From Doris montereyensis (lineage: Eukaryota > Mollusca > Gastropoda > Nudibranchia > Dorididae), in contig JAXRKP010000398.1 in NCBI GenBank assembly GCA_037039925.1, forward strand, positions 17,501 to 81,500: 64,000 nucleotides of DNA. Direction: 5' to 3'. Of the stretch, positions 48,138 to 59,235 are shown in pieces. A program made the position numbers and the translations under genes. The notes below the pieces were generated by a model. That model worked only from the letters and a program-made list of their open reading frames with translations, was not told where the DNA came from and made no database searches. The first letter of the stretch is position 1, and each line of letters starts with the position of its first letter.

Positions 48138-48161
48138 TCTAGTACTATTTTAAGATCTTTG
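48138..48161 (-). repeat. P-element terminal inverted repeat, 5' side
   Basis: Ends ...TAAGATCTTTG on the plus strand; the partner of 43823-43846. Confidence 0.92.
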
Positions 48162-48169
48162 GATAACCC
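48162..48169 (+). other. P-element target-site duplication, right copy
   Basis: GATAACCC, identical to 43815-43822. Confidence 0.9.
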
Positions 48170-48418
48170 TTATATACATACTTTTCAAGGTAAATGCAGA
48201 TTTATGGACTCAAAGTCAAAGAAACATACTAAATACGCTTTAATGTACTGGTTGGCAGTTATGTAATATATCATTCAAAACATGATTACATCTTTACTAT
48301 TGCAACAGATTTTACAAAGATCAAAGCTCTACAAAAAGACGTATTTGATGAAACATACATAAAGAAATCAAACCTTATGAATACAACAACATAAGATCAT
48401 TGTACATAATTAACAAAC

Positions 48419-48477
48419 CTCTTCCTCTTCTTCCATTCCTTTCTTTCTCTTCTTTCTGTCTTTAGTTTTGACAGTGT
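48419..48477 (-). CDS. DDX27: DDX27 exon 5
   Basis: Codes for (G/D)TVKTKDRKKRKKGMEEEEE, equivalent to the LKVKDRKKKKKK acidic/basic stretch of DDX27. Acceptor TTTTTCAG, donor GAG|GTTTGT. Confidence 0.88.
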
Positions 48478-49322
48478 CTGAAAAAGAAAACAAACAAACC
48501 AAAAAAATTACTGAAGATGATTGGATGATGCAGCTGAGAGGAGAAGTTAGCGGTTGATCTCTGACATTAATTGAATTACAATTTTTTAATACCCCGCATG
48601 ATATCGAAAAAAGTTTATTATATTGAGTCAGCACTCTATACTGAGGTTATGCAGGCAAGCGTAAATGATAATATTCAAACTTTTTACCTATGTAATTTCT
48701 ATGCAGACAGGGAAACAATGAAATTTTCAATAATAGAACGTCACTTTTGGTACAAAAATTTACTCTGATGAAAACTATCTTGGCATGATTTAGAACCTAC
48801 ACGCAAAATATGTTTACTCTTAGTGGCCTGGCAAAGTAAAATGACAAATTTAATAGACTCGTATATATTTAATAAATTAACAACAAAACAAAAATTGGTA
48901 AAAAAACTGGGGCGTTTTTACAGCTGCAAAAGTAAAAATTAGTCATAACTACGGGTGTTGATTTCTTGAAATATGAAACCAGCAATTATGACAGGTAGCA
49001 ATGGAAAAAACCCAAAAACAAACTAATCCGAACATCTTGTCATGCTTACAGAAGGTTTAATTGTACATAGCTAGAATGGAAGCTAATACTGTTAAGTGAA
49101 CCATCAACCTCATTTTTTTTCTTTCTCTTTTATGAATAGAAGCATATATATATATATATATAAAACTTTACCTTTGGGGTTTTGGTCAGATCGCATTACA
49201 TGGCTCGATGTGAAGATACCTTTCTTGTGCAAAATTGCATACTTTCATTCACTAGGTAAAACATACGTCACTTATTATCTTTTCATCCAGCAAGATTTTA
49301 TTTTCTCCCAATCTTATTTTAC

Positions 49323-49398
49323 CTTGTTTAATATCCTCCTCCTCCTCTGATTCATCCTCTGCTTCAAAATCATCGTCCAAGTCTTTATCGTCATTTTT
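49323..49398 (-). CDS. DDX27: DDX27 exon 4 (acidic)
   Basis: Codes for KNDDKDLDDDFEAEDESEEE EDIKQ plus one base. This is an acidic N-terminal segment, as in other DDX27 proteins. Acceptor GCCATTTCAG, donor G|GTAAAA. Phase fits exons 3 and 5. Confidence 0.85.
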
Positions 49399-49484
49399 CT
49401 GAAATGGCAACAACAACAAAAAGTCATTCATTACTTACCTATGAGGGAAGGTAATTATTTTATTTTTATATCAATCAATCAAAG

Positions 49485-49705
49485 ATGAACAAAATTTTGC
49501 CGACTGCCAAGGGATCTTTAACGTGCACAGAGTGTTGTGATCTGCACACAGAACATTCTTTTTATTGTCCGTCTCCAATAAGGACTAGGTGTCGATCCAC
49601 CTACCTGGACCAGGGGTGGGGTTCACTCAAAAAAGAAGAAAGAAAATTTTCCAACCAGTTCAGTGACCTTTTAGCCGAAGGGCCGACACCTGGTCTCGGG
49701 ACAAC
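49485..49705 (-). repeat. SINE-A copy, 3'-truncated tail
   Basis: Minus strand: head CAGTTGTCCCGAGACCAGGT GTCGGCCCTTC; then GAACCCCACCCCTGGTCCAG GTAGGTGGATCGACACC, TTGGAGACGGACAATAAAAA, CTGTGTGCAGATCACAACAC, GATCCCTTGGCAGTC. Confidence 0.78.
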
Positions 49706-49867
49706 TGAGTACTCAAAATACGGATTGACTATTCAACCATTCTTACTAAGTTTTAAGATATTACTGTAACTCATGAAAACAGGCAAAGTGCGACAGTAGT
49801 TTTGCAAACTCAGACTGGCTCTCCACACTTTCACCCTTATTTCACTGAGTCTCTACCGTTAACTTAA

Positions 49868-50062
49868 GTTTCTTAAAAAAACAATGTGAAAATTATAACA
49901 CAAGAAAATTTTCTTCTTCTTAGACTTTCAAAAAACAAATGTGAAAATTATAACACAAGAAAATTTTCTTTTTCTTAGACTTTCCAAAAACAAATGTGAA
50001 AATTATAACACAAGAAAATTTTCTTCTTCTTAGACTTTCCAAAAAAGAAAAAGAAGAAAAAA
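49868..50062. repeat. About 57-bp tandem triplication
   Basis: Three copies of AAACAAATGTGAAAATTATA ACACAAGAAAATTTTCTT CTTCTTAGACTTTCCA, ending in an A-rich run just after exon 3. Confidence 0.9.
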
Positions 50063-50122
50063 AAAAAAGAGACAATGGGTTTATGATTAAAAATAAAAAC
50101 TTAACCAGTGGCATCACATCAC

Positions 50123-50230
50123 CTGATTTCGTTTTGCCTTTCGAGCTTTGGCAATCTTCTCATCAAGAGAACTCTGTTTTGTTGTAACCTTGTTAGTTAT
50201 ATCGAAGACCTTGAACTTTGATCCTGAAAG
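50123..50230 (-). CDS. DDX27: DDX27 exon 3
   Basis: Codes for LSGSKFKVFDITNKVTTKQS, SLDEKIAKARKAKRNQ. SLDEKIxKxRK is a conserved N-terminal motif of DDX27. The nearer AG (CTTTCAG) would shift the frame into a stop; the acceptor TTTTCTCAG at 50231-50232 gives the correct phase. Confidence 0.9.
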
Positions 50231-50724
50231 CTGAGAAAACAATTATGTTTTTTAACAACAATCACTCTCGTTCCAAGAATTCTTTTGAATGTGAGCACTT
50301 AATTCATAGGATCTACATTCTCTCAGTTGATAAGAGTGTCACTTGTATGTGAAAATAAAATCATCCATCATTGATCATCATGCTAAAATATGTTGTATGT
50401 CAATGTTCTTTACAGTAAATTAAAGATAAATATAAAATGCCATTAATTTTGTTTCACTAATGTATAAAAGAAAACATTCTAGATTCTTAGTTTTAAACAA
50501 TCCTCTTCAATGGCAGACCCCTTACACAGAGCTGAAACCAGCCCCAAGACTGAAAATGTTACACACAAACACGTTTAACGTTATACACTATCTGACAAAG
50601 AAAGCACGGTACAAATTTCAAAAACTGTTTACAAATCTTACAAACCTCTTCTCACTTAGGTTGTTAAGTATTTTTCCTATTTCATAAAATTAAAAAACCC
50701 AGGAGCTGGAAATAATCAACTTAC

Positions 50725-50796
50725 TTGAAAAGTATTGCTGAAGCTGAACGTAGACACAAAATCTCCTTTTTTTCGTTTCAGACTTTTTCTTTGAAT
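50725..50796 (-). CDS. DDX27: DDX27 exon 2
   Basis: Codes for IQRKSLKRKKGDFVSTFSFS NTFQ, matching the DFxPxFxF region of DDX27. Acceptor GTTTTTTCAG, donor CAA|GTAAGT. Confidence 0.82.
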
Positions 50797-50799
50797 CTG

Positions 50800-51885
50800 A
50801 AAAAACGAATTTTATAAGATTTAAATATCTTTTTAATCCCAGCCTGGCAAAGACATATATAAAACAACTATCAAGTATAGCTATACCATACAATAACCAA
50901 CGATGCTACATATTCACCGTCATCGGTATTGATGAGACATTCACATATTGCATCAGTACCTTGTTGTTACACACACACGCTGCTGACATTTCTCTTTCTC
51001 TGACACGCGTGTGATTGCACTTTGCTGCAGGGGAGTCATATTGTTTCAAAGATTTTAATCTCGACTTGATTTAGATCTACTAGATCTACGTAAGAGTACA
51101 GATACAGATCCTCTAGACCTAGCTCTAGACGTCCCTAATACTAGATGTATTAAGTCATTGAATATCAGCAAAGCCTTCTGCTTGATCAGTTTGAAATTCA
51201 AGGCTCTAGTGATCGCGGTAGACCTCAATAACACATAACCATACAACGATTTTTGGTCTCAAACAAGTACAGCACGAGTACTCTGAGGAATGGACAAAGA
51301 GAACGATATATTAACGAAGAATCGATACACAGCGAAGAATTGATACACCATTACTCATAACAACAGAACATGAATTCTGGATAGGCACGACATCCGGCTA
51401 TTAGCTGATTTAAAACAAAAATCACATGCTGAATATACAGAACAATGGCGCCCAGACAGCGACTGCAGTTGTATTACAAAAAAATCAGAACGGGCAACAG
51501 AAAATCGGAAAATCAAATTTTCGCTGAAAAATCGGGATGATTCCGATTAAATCGAATAAACGGCAGGTCTGCTACTGCCAATCTGTCCCATGATGCATTG
51601 CACGATTTTCCAGATCGGTGATGACTCTTTTGAATGGCTGTTTTTTTACTAGTGCTATTCATTGTATAGTGACAGCAGAAGATGTGTATACACTGTAAAA
51701 CTTAAATAGTATCGATCTAAAAAAACATCTAGAGTGAACTAACACCAATTTGACCACCTAAGACCTTAATGATCTGATCTATTGTGTAAATTTTGCTTAC
51801 ATGATCTTACAATCATTATTTTTGGTTTAACCTACTGCTAAAACATTTAAATATGACCTCTGCACTCTGCGCCGTAACTTAAAAG
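50800..51885. other. DDX27 intron 1, proximal part, no gene
   Basis: Includes TCTAGATC words at 51060-51130. No domain in the small frames. Confidence 0.35.
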
Positions 51886-51890
51886 CATAT

Positions 51891-53860
51891 GGCAGGTTTC
51901 ACAAAAATGGGACCCAATGATAACTTGAACTCTTCAATTAATCTTTCTCAAAGTCTAATTGATGAATCTTCTTAACATTTGTTCCATGTATAGCTTTGAC
52001 ATCGCAGATATAAAAACATAATATTGTCAAATTTGCTTTCAATTTGTGCGTTTTGTGAATATTTTTGGGTGTGAACGTCAGCAATTGAGACTGATGGCAT
52101 TTCCCTCTTTTTAATAAGTTGCTTTTCACCTTAAGGTATGTGAGGTCAACGACCTTTTATTCTTTTTTCTTTAATTCCATGTGAAAGAGAATTGTTCAAA
52201 GAAAATTTGGCGAGTTCTAAATTTTAAAAAATCTTTTGCAGTGATCACGTGAGGCAGGTTTCAGATTTTCGTTATTATGTAAGAACTGTGGTCTACAAAT
52301 GAACACACAGTAAGAGCTGAAAAAAAAAACAGTTGAAAAATACGTAGAAGCGCCGTTTTATGACCCGGAGTGAAAGAAAATGTATTCCTACGACCATGTA
52401 TCCTGTAAAAGACACGAAAAAAATCATAGGTAACTCTATAAATGAGAGTGAGAATACCATGAGACAACTATCAATCTGCAAAACCTTATGGTCGGACAAA
52501 AAATATATTTTTCGATCTGAGATCTAATAACGGTAATATTGCGTCGGGCTATTTTCTCGTATTCCATCATGTGTAAGCCTATTGAGAAATCATGAAATTT
52601 TTGTTTTTAAATTGTCTGGTTGGCTTTGCGGAATATTTTGTCTTTGGATGTCCCTTACGGCCACAGTTGACGGCCATGCGCTGACGTCCGCACAAAAATG
52701 TAGACGATGATCGGCCATCAGAAAGGAGACTGTGATCAGGTTAGATTCGAGACCGTTCAGGTTAGATTCGGTTGCATTAGCAAAACCTGCTTTGGCTTAT
52801 CGTGAGTGAAACTTATGTAAAGAAGTCCGGCAATCAATAGCCTTTCATGATTTATAACTTTCTAATAAATAAAGACAAGATAATTGGCAATACGGGAGGT
52901 TTAGAAGTCCATTACAACAATAGTGACTCTACGTCTCCACTATGCACAGTCTTCTTCGCATAACAATACAATATTACTAAAAACGCATTTAAACGAGAGA
53001 GAGAGAAAATAATACTAATAGTACAGGTTCAAATAGAGTTCAAGATTTGTCAGCCACCGCTCCCATCCCGTCCTGTATTCCGCAAAGCAATTATCGATCG
53101 ATAAAGACACAAGTTTGGGCTAGTCTAGTGGGGGGCGCTCTATATGACTGTAGATAGTCGGAGAGGGGGGGGGGGGGGGGGAACCATTGTCGTCAAAAGC
53201 GCTTTCTTTTCAGAGAGGGTTTTGTTGCTGGTGCATATCTCCCTTTCTCTCACTCCCTCTCTATTGGCAAATATCGCCTATACGTATCATATCCTCACTC
53301 GTTATATAAGTCGTGAAGTTTACTGTACCGGTTTCAGTGGAATGGTAAACACGATAAACCCGTAACACGTAATAAGGATAGTATAAAGGCGTACAATCAC
53401 AGAATTTTACAAAAAAACGGAACAAAAAGCATCGGTTTTCATCCATCAACACGCGAGCCATCTGATCAACAGTAAGGCACCGGCCGTGGACTCCACGCCC
53501 GAGGTGTCGGGAAACACAAACTTCACATCTTATTGAGAACTAGGTAAAAAGTCAGGGAACTCTCCAAACCAGATGCCCAAGCGTTACGTCACTAAATAAA
53601 TGCCAGGGAAACCTCGGTCGAAGGATCCGTGCAGTTCACGTAACATTACATCACTGGTATTGGACCTAGAATTTTCAGTTATGCCTCTTGACTGAAAAAC
53701 ATGACTTTTAAAAGCTAATTTACTTGCCTCACAGTTCTTTGCTATCTCTTAACGTCCTATATCTGGAATCCTCAGGTTCTAAGCTTTAACATGGTATATT
53801 TATTTATAACACTTATAAGAAATATAAAATGTACATTTTGACAAAAGAGGGAAACCTGCC
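51891..53860 (+). mobile_element. Non-autonomous element, copy 1 (about 1.97 kb)
   Basis: Left end GGCAGGTTTCACAAAAATGG; right end GAGGGAAACCTGCC (inverted, with a short terminal deletion). Flanked by the 4-bp direct repeat ATAT (51887-51890, 53861-53864). Nearly the same sequence occurs reversed at 54657-56693. No protein domain seen. The superfamily is not assigned. Confidence 0.8.
53161..53181 (+). repeat. Poly-G tract
   Basis: A run of about 16 G; length is probably unreliable. The equivalent place in copy 2 lacks it. Confidence 0.8.
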
Positions 53861-53922
53861 ATATATATATCTTACCCAATAAAAAAGATAGCCATGTTTT
53901 TGCATATATGGGAGTCATTATC

Positions 53923-54315
53923 CAAGGTGCCTTGCGGATCCAAAGTACAAGCGTTATCCGCAAGGTGTATTTTGTTTAAAAGGTAAATTGTTTTTAAACT
54001 ATCCTCTCAGATTTACATTTCAAATAAATTTCGACAAATGAGAATTTTCTTTGACTTCTCATTTCATTATACGTCGCAGAAAGGGATAAAAAGATTAGGT
54101 TGCTGAACAGGCACAATCATACACACCAGGGGAGGAGTGGTACTGAATTGAACAGAACACTAACACACTTTTCAAGACATGCTTATCTGTGAACTTGACC
54201 AAAATTCCGGTCCTTGCGGATAATGCCGCCACAGAAGCAGGACTGTCGGCAAGGTGCCTTGCGGACCAATATTCAAGCGTTATTTGCAAGGCACCTTGCG
54301 GATAACGGTGGCCTT
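53923..54315. repeat. Short inverted-repeat element between the two large copies
   Basis: Left end TCATTATCCAAGGTGCCTTG CGGAT; right end GCAAGGCACCTTGCGGATAA CGGTG. It contains four or more CCTTGCGGA/TCCGCAAGG words that can pair. Possibly a small MITE; no clear duplication identified. Confidence 0.5.
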
Positions 54316-54656
54316 TTTGTATATATATGTCACACAACTAATACCAATCCGACCAGACTAACACCAAATAGTAACATTGCCAAAATATCAAATGGCTTTG
54401 AAGAATAATCGTAAAATAAGTTTCCATGACCCTATATAAGATCACATGACTAGAACGAGGTCCCAGCTTAACCCAAGAAAAGCTTCACCCGTTGCACACT
54501 CGTTATTTCATGCAAATGGCTGGGGCAACCCCTCACTGTAAGAAGTACACTTCCAGTAACACCGCGAGCTCTATTTGGCTTAAAAATAAGGATATTACTC
54601 AGTACTCATCTGGTTTGTGGTTCAATTTGAGCTCAATAAACGTTAAATCTAGATGT

Positions 54657-55286
54657 GGCAGGTTTCACAAAATGGTCCATCCCCATTTCCCTCTTTTGTC
54701 AAAATGTACATGTTATATTTTTACAAGTGTTATATACCATGTTAAAGCTTAGAACATGAGGATTCCAGATATATGACTTTAAGAGATAGCAAAGGACTGT
54801 GGAGCAAGTAAATTAGCTTTTTAAAAGTCATGTTTTTCAGTCAAGGGGCATAACTGTGAAAATTCTAGGTCCAACGCCAGTACGTAATGTTACGTGAATT
54901 GCTCGCGTCCGTCGATCGAGGTTTCCCTGGCGTTTATTTAGTGACGTAACGCTTGAGCATCTGGTTTGGAGAGTTCCCTGACTTTTCCTAGTTCTTAATA
55001 AGATGTGAAGTCTGTGTTTGTGTTTCCCGACACCTCGGGCGTGGAGTCGACGGCCGGTGCCTTACCGTTGATCAGATGACTCGCACGATCCGGATCGTGT
55101 GGATGATGAAAACCAATGCCTTTTGTCCCGTTTTTTGTAAAATTCTGTGATTGTACGCCTTTATACTATCCTTATTACGTGTTACGCGTTTATCGTGTGT
55201 ACCATTCTGTTCAAACTGGTACGGTAAACTTCACGACTTATAATTTTAACGAGTGAGGATGCGATAGTATAGGCCGATATTTGCCA

Positions 55287-55345
<59 letters not shown>

Positions 55346-56693
55346 CCAGCAACAAAACCCCTCGCGAAAAAGAAAGCGCTTTTGGCGACAATTGTTCCTT
55401 TCTCCCCGTACGAGCCCCCCCACCATCACTTCTCCGCTACTCCCGTCATCACTCATCCCCCCTCTCTAACTATCTACAGTCACATAGAGCGCCCCACTAG
55501 ACTAGCACAAACTTGTCTTTATCGATCGATAATTGCTTTGCGGAATACGGGACGGGATGGGAGCAAATCTTGAACTCTACTTGAACCTGTGCTATTAGTA
55601 TTATTTTCTCTCTCTCGTTGAAATGCGTATTTAGTAATATTGTATTGTTATGCGAAGAAGACTGTGCATAGTGGAGACGTAAAGTCACTATCATTGTAAT
55701 GGACTTCTAAACCTCCCGTATTGCCAATTATCTTGTCTTTATTTATTAGAACATAATAAATCATGAAAGCCTATTGATTGCCGGACTTCTTTACATAAGT
55801 TTCACTCACGATAAGCCAAAGCAGGTTTTGCTAATGCAACTGAATCTAACCTGAACGGTCTCCGAATCTAACCTGATCACAGTCTCCTTTCTGATGTCCG
55901 ATCATCGTCTACATTTTTGCATGGCCGTAAGCACATGGCCGTAAGAGTCTTCCAAAAAACTAAATATTCCGCAAAGCCAACCAGACAATTTAAAAACAAA
56001 AATTTCATGATTTCCCAATAGGCTTACACGCGATGAACTACGAGACAATAGCTCGACGCAATATTACCGTTATTAGATCTCAGATCGAAAATATATTTTT
56101 TGTCCGACCATGAGGTTTGGAAGACTGCCAGTAGTCTCATGGTATTCTCACTCTCATTTAGAGAGTTTTTCGTGTCTTTTACAGAATATATGGTGGTAGG
56201 AATACGTTTTCTTTCACTTAAGATCAAAAAACGGCGCTTCTACGTATTTTTCAACTGTTTTTTTCAGCTCTTACTGTGTGTTCATTTGTAGACATCAGTT
56301 GTTACATAATAACGAAAATCTGAAACCTGCCTCACGTGATCACTGCAAAAGATAAAGAATATTTAGGACTCGCCAAATTTTCTTTGAACAATTCTCTTTC
56401 ACATGGAATTAAAGAAAAAGAATAAAAGGTCGTTGACCTCACCTACCTTAAGGTGAAAAGGACTTATTAAAAAAGAGGGAAATGTGGTCTGTCTGGATTG
56501 CTGACGTTCACACCCAAAAAATATTCACAAAACACACAAATTGAAAGCAAATTTCACAATATTATGTTTTTTATATCTGCGATGTCAAAGCTATACATGG
56601 ACCAAATGTTAAGAAGATTCATCAATTAGACTTTGAGAAACATTAATTGAAGAGTTCAAGTTATCATTGGGTCCCATTTTTGTGAAACCTGCC
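54657..56693 (-). mobile_element. Non-autonomous element, copy 2 (about 2.04 kb), inverted
   Basis: Starts GGCAGGTTTCACAAAATGG and ends CCATTTTTGTGAAACCTGCC. Flanked by its own 4-bp repeat ATGT (54653-54656, 56694-56697), different from that of copy 1. The two elements therefore inserted separately. A (GA)n tract (55290-55341) lies inside. Confidence 0.8.
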
Positions 56694-57204
56694 ATGTAAC
56701 AAAGTTTGACCGCATCTGGGGTTGAAAATGACTGTCAGAGAGGATGACTATAACGTATGACAGATACTGTTGACGACATTGGACAAGTAAATGTGAAAAT
56801 ATTTTTAAAATAGGTTTCGGTGGTCGAATTTGTGTTATGGTCCTATTGATGTTAGATCTAGATCTAGTTGACTATACTATAGTTCTTCGAACTCAACAAA
56901 CTGTTCTAGACCATAGATTATCTAATATATTCTTCCACTTTTTTTTCTTCTTCGTATTCTAGATTTTAGATCTAGATCTAGAATCTAGGTATCTCTCATA
57001 ATATTAATAAATTTCAGTTTTTACCACATATATATGAAAATGGAAAAAAAAGGCTCCGGCTCCGACTTTTTATGCAACCTCTATTAAATCAAAGGGGTCT
57101 ATTATTCATTTAAGACCAAATATTATGAACTAGAGATCTATACTTTACGTAATGGTTGTATACGGTTTGTTCAAGAGTGAGCGTAGAAAAAATGTGGTCA
57201 AAAC

Positions 57205-57300
57205 CTTTTCATCGTCAGATTCCGACGTATCGCCTTCTGTTGGCACTTGATCAGGATCTTCGATGCTTTCCACCAGACCCAGGTTATTGAGAGTCGCCAT
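57205..57300 (-). CDS. DDX27: DDX27 exon 1 (start codon)
   Basis: Codes for MATLNNLGLVESIEDPDQVP, TEGDTSESDDEK. LGLVxxIxxxDxVP followed by an acidic Ser/Glu stretch matches the DDX27 N-terminus. ATG at 57298-57300 is the first in frame. The donor AAG|GTTTTG is weak, but its phase fits exon 2. The encoded enzyme is a nucleolar ATP-dependent RNA helicase acting in 47S/28S pre-rRNA 3'-end processing with the PeBoW complex (known from vertebrates). Confidence 0.85.
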
Positions 57301-57743
57301 GCTTGTAGCAAAGATTATGGAGCTAGAGTATCTGCTCTTTTCCCATATCTGGCTTTTCCTAAATCTTGGGCAAATCCATAGTAAAATTTTGATTTTATAA
57401 ATTTCATCATTTTGTGTCCATCATATCATTTAAACACGCATTTGAATGAATTTAACATAGAAAAATAAAGTCGAAACTAAAAAATCTGATTTTGCACTAT
57501 TTTTTTTAATCATTCTAAAATAAGAGTGGATAGTGACAAAGAAATCGAAAGTGAACTAGTAAACTCAAACTGGCCGATCGCGGGCAGCTGAATCAAAATA
57601 ACATCAGAACCAATAGACAGGTGAAATCAAAATAAACGCTAGATCAGATATAATTAAAGCTTTATTCAAATAATCTTTGCATTTTATTTATGTAAAAAAT
57701 ATCAAGGTCTAAGTTTAATTTTAGATCTAATCTGCTAGAACAA

Positions 57744-58154
57744 TTACAAAGAAGTATCATCAAACTGTGTCAGTACTGTCAGTGTGTACAATTTATGACA
57801 AGAAAATTGATTTAATGTAAACAAGAAGAAGAAAGGCTTTTAAAAGTAAAAACTGTAATGAATTCATATTACGCAAACATACAAGCTCAAACTATGTTAG
57901 TTCTAAGTCTAACTAAAGTATTAATTTTTAAAACATTTTTTTACATAGATTCTAGAATCTAGATCTAGATTCTAATTTTATTAGGGCTGTAGTCATCCTG
58001 TGTGTATAGTGTAGAGGAGCTTGTATGTTTGTGTAATATGAATTCATTACAGTTTTTTTACTTTTAAAAGCCTTTCTTCTTCTTGTTTACATTAAATCAA
58101 TTTTCTTGTCATAAATTGTACGTACTGACACAGTTTGATGCTACTTCTTTGTAA
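57744..58154. repeat. Hairpin: inverted repeat with arms of about 140 bp
   Basis: Left arm 57744-57888 and right arm 58017-58154 are reverse complements with few differences (e.g. TTTTAAAAGTAAAAACTGTA and its complement). The spacer is about 128 bp. It could be a foldback MITE or a transcribed hairpin. It lies between DDX27 and RNMT starts. Confidence 0.85.
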
Positions 58155-58200
58155 CTTGATGTACGTATGTTATTTATGCAATTATGTGTGCATGCATATA

Positions 58201-59057
58201 CAGTAGTGACCACCTAGATGCCCTGTGCTTGGGAAGCAGAAGAAACGGGCATTTAGGTGAAAATAGGTAAGGGGAACAATGTGGGGGGGGAAAGAGATCA
58301 GCAGGTAGGTTCATCAAGTATGGTTTAGAAATTCATCATTCACCTCCTTGTTTGTGATTTTAATCAACCAGGCTTTCCTTTCAAAACCGTATTTCAATTA
58401 TACCCCATTTTATTTGATTTGTTGGCCACCGCTCACTACAATTTACAAAGAGCCAACGGCACTGTAATGGATATATATGGCCAATGCCAGACAGGGGAGC
58501 AATAAAACTGTTCACACCTTGTCCCTCGATCTCGATATGAGTGTCCGGTCTACTAAAATAACAAGGTAATTTCATGCCACTTGTGACATCAAGAAAGATT
58601 CGTGGGCAGAATCCGGAAGACTTCAGTACTAATTGGCTAGTGACAAACCAGTGATCCAATGGAACAAAGGCTGTGCAATACAATGGGTGGAGTTAAGAAG
58701 AGAAGACGGGTCATCTTTTATTACATTAAAATGGATAGGTAATGAAGGGTGGTTACAGTGCATGGCACATTGTTAACGGGCATAGACTTAAGCCCTATAT
58801 AGCAATGAGATTACACAGATGTATGAGAAGAAAATAAAGAAATTTTAATCAATTATGGACATACTTTATGTTAATTTGGAGAAGACAATGCTTGTAGTTG
58901 CCATTGAGACCGGACATTTAGCCTGAAAATCTTGGTTTTGAAACGGGCATTTAGAGGGGCAATATACATATATATAGAAAAGATTAGTTTCACAGAGATT
59001 GCAGGCATTTAGGCGAAACATGCATTATGGTGACGGGCATTTAGGAGGTCACTACTG
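58201..59057. mobile_element. Tc1/mariner-type (pogo/Tigger-like) non-autonomous element, 857 bp
   Basis: Terminal inverted repeats start CAGTAGTGACCWCCTARATG (23 bp, two mismatches). TA dinucleotides flank both ends (58199-58200, 59058-59059). Five or six copies of a GGGCATTTAG motif lie near the ends (about 58248, 58913, 58943, 59004, 59037), plausible transposase-binding sites. A 100-codon minus-strand open frame (58381-58683) has no recognisable transposase motif. Confidence 0.82.
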
Positions 59058-59235
59058 TATTATTATTTTTAATGTGATGTGCCCAGAACCTTACCCTTGT
59101 AGGGATGAGTGCACAATAGAAATCTACATTATTCCTATTGTTATTATTATTTTTGTGACATAAGTATGATAATAGAAAATAAAATGGACATTTACAGAGT
59201 CCTGAGCACACATATCTTGTTTGAGAGAACAAGCT

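Larger units (their letters stand above)
43823..48161 (-). mobile_element. P-element-type DNA transposon (THAP9-like), 4,339 bp
   Basis: It is bounded by 24-bp terminal inverted repeats (43823-43846 and 48138-48161) identical at 22 of 24 positions, starting CAAAGAYCTTAWAATAGTAC. It is flanked by the perfect 8-bp duplication GATAACCC. It encodes on the minus strand a two-exon THAP-domain transposase (44577-48015) whose whole length resembles THAP9/P-element transposases. Subterminal sequences share TGGCACCAA and GGCGGC in inverted order, candidate transposase or THAP contacts. It sits in a DDX27 intron in the sense orientation. It is full length by structure. Whether it is active depends on whether the many frame breaks are real. 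Confidence 0.93.

Noticed and set aside
43823..48161. Domesticated THAP9 host gene rather than a transposon
   Set aside because: Matching terminal inverted repeats and a perfect 8-bp duplication show a mobile element with its ends intact.
51891..56693. Inverted segmental duplication
   Set aside because: Each arm has its own different 4-bp flanking duplication, so two transposition events fit better.
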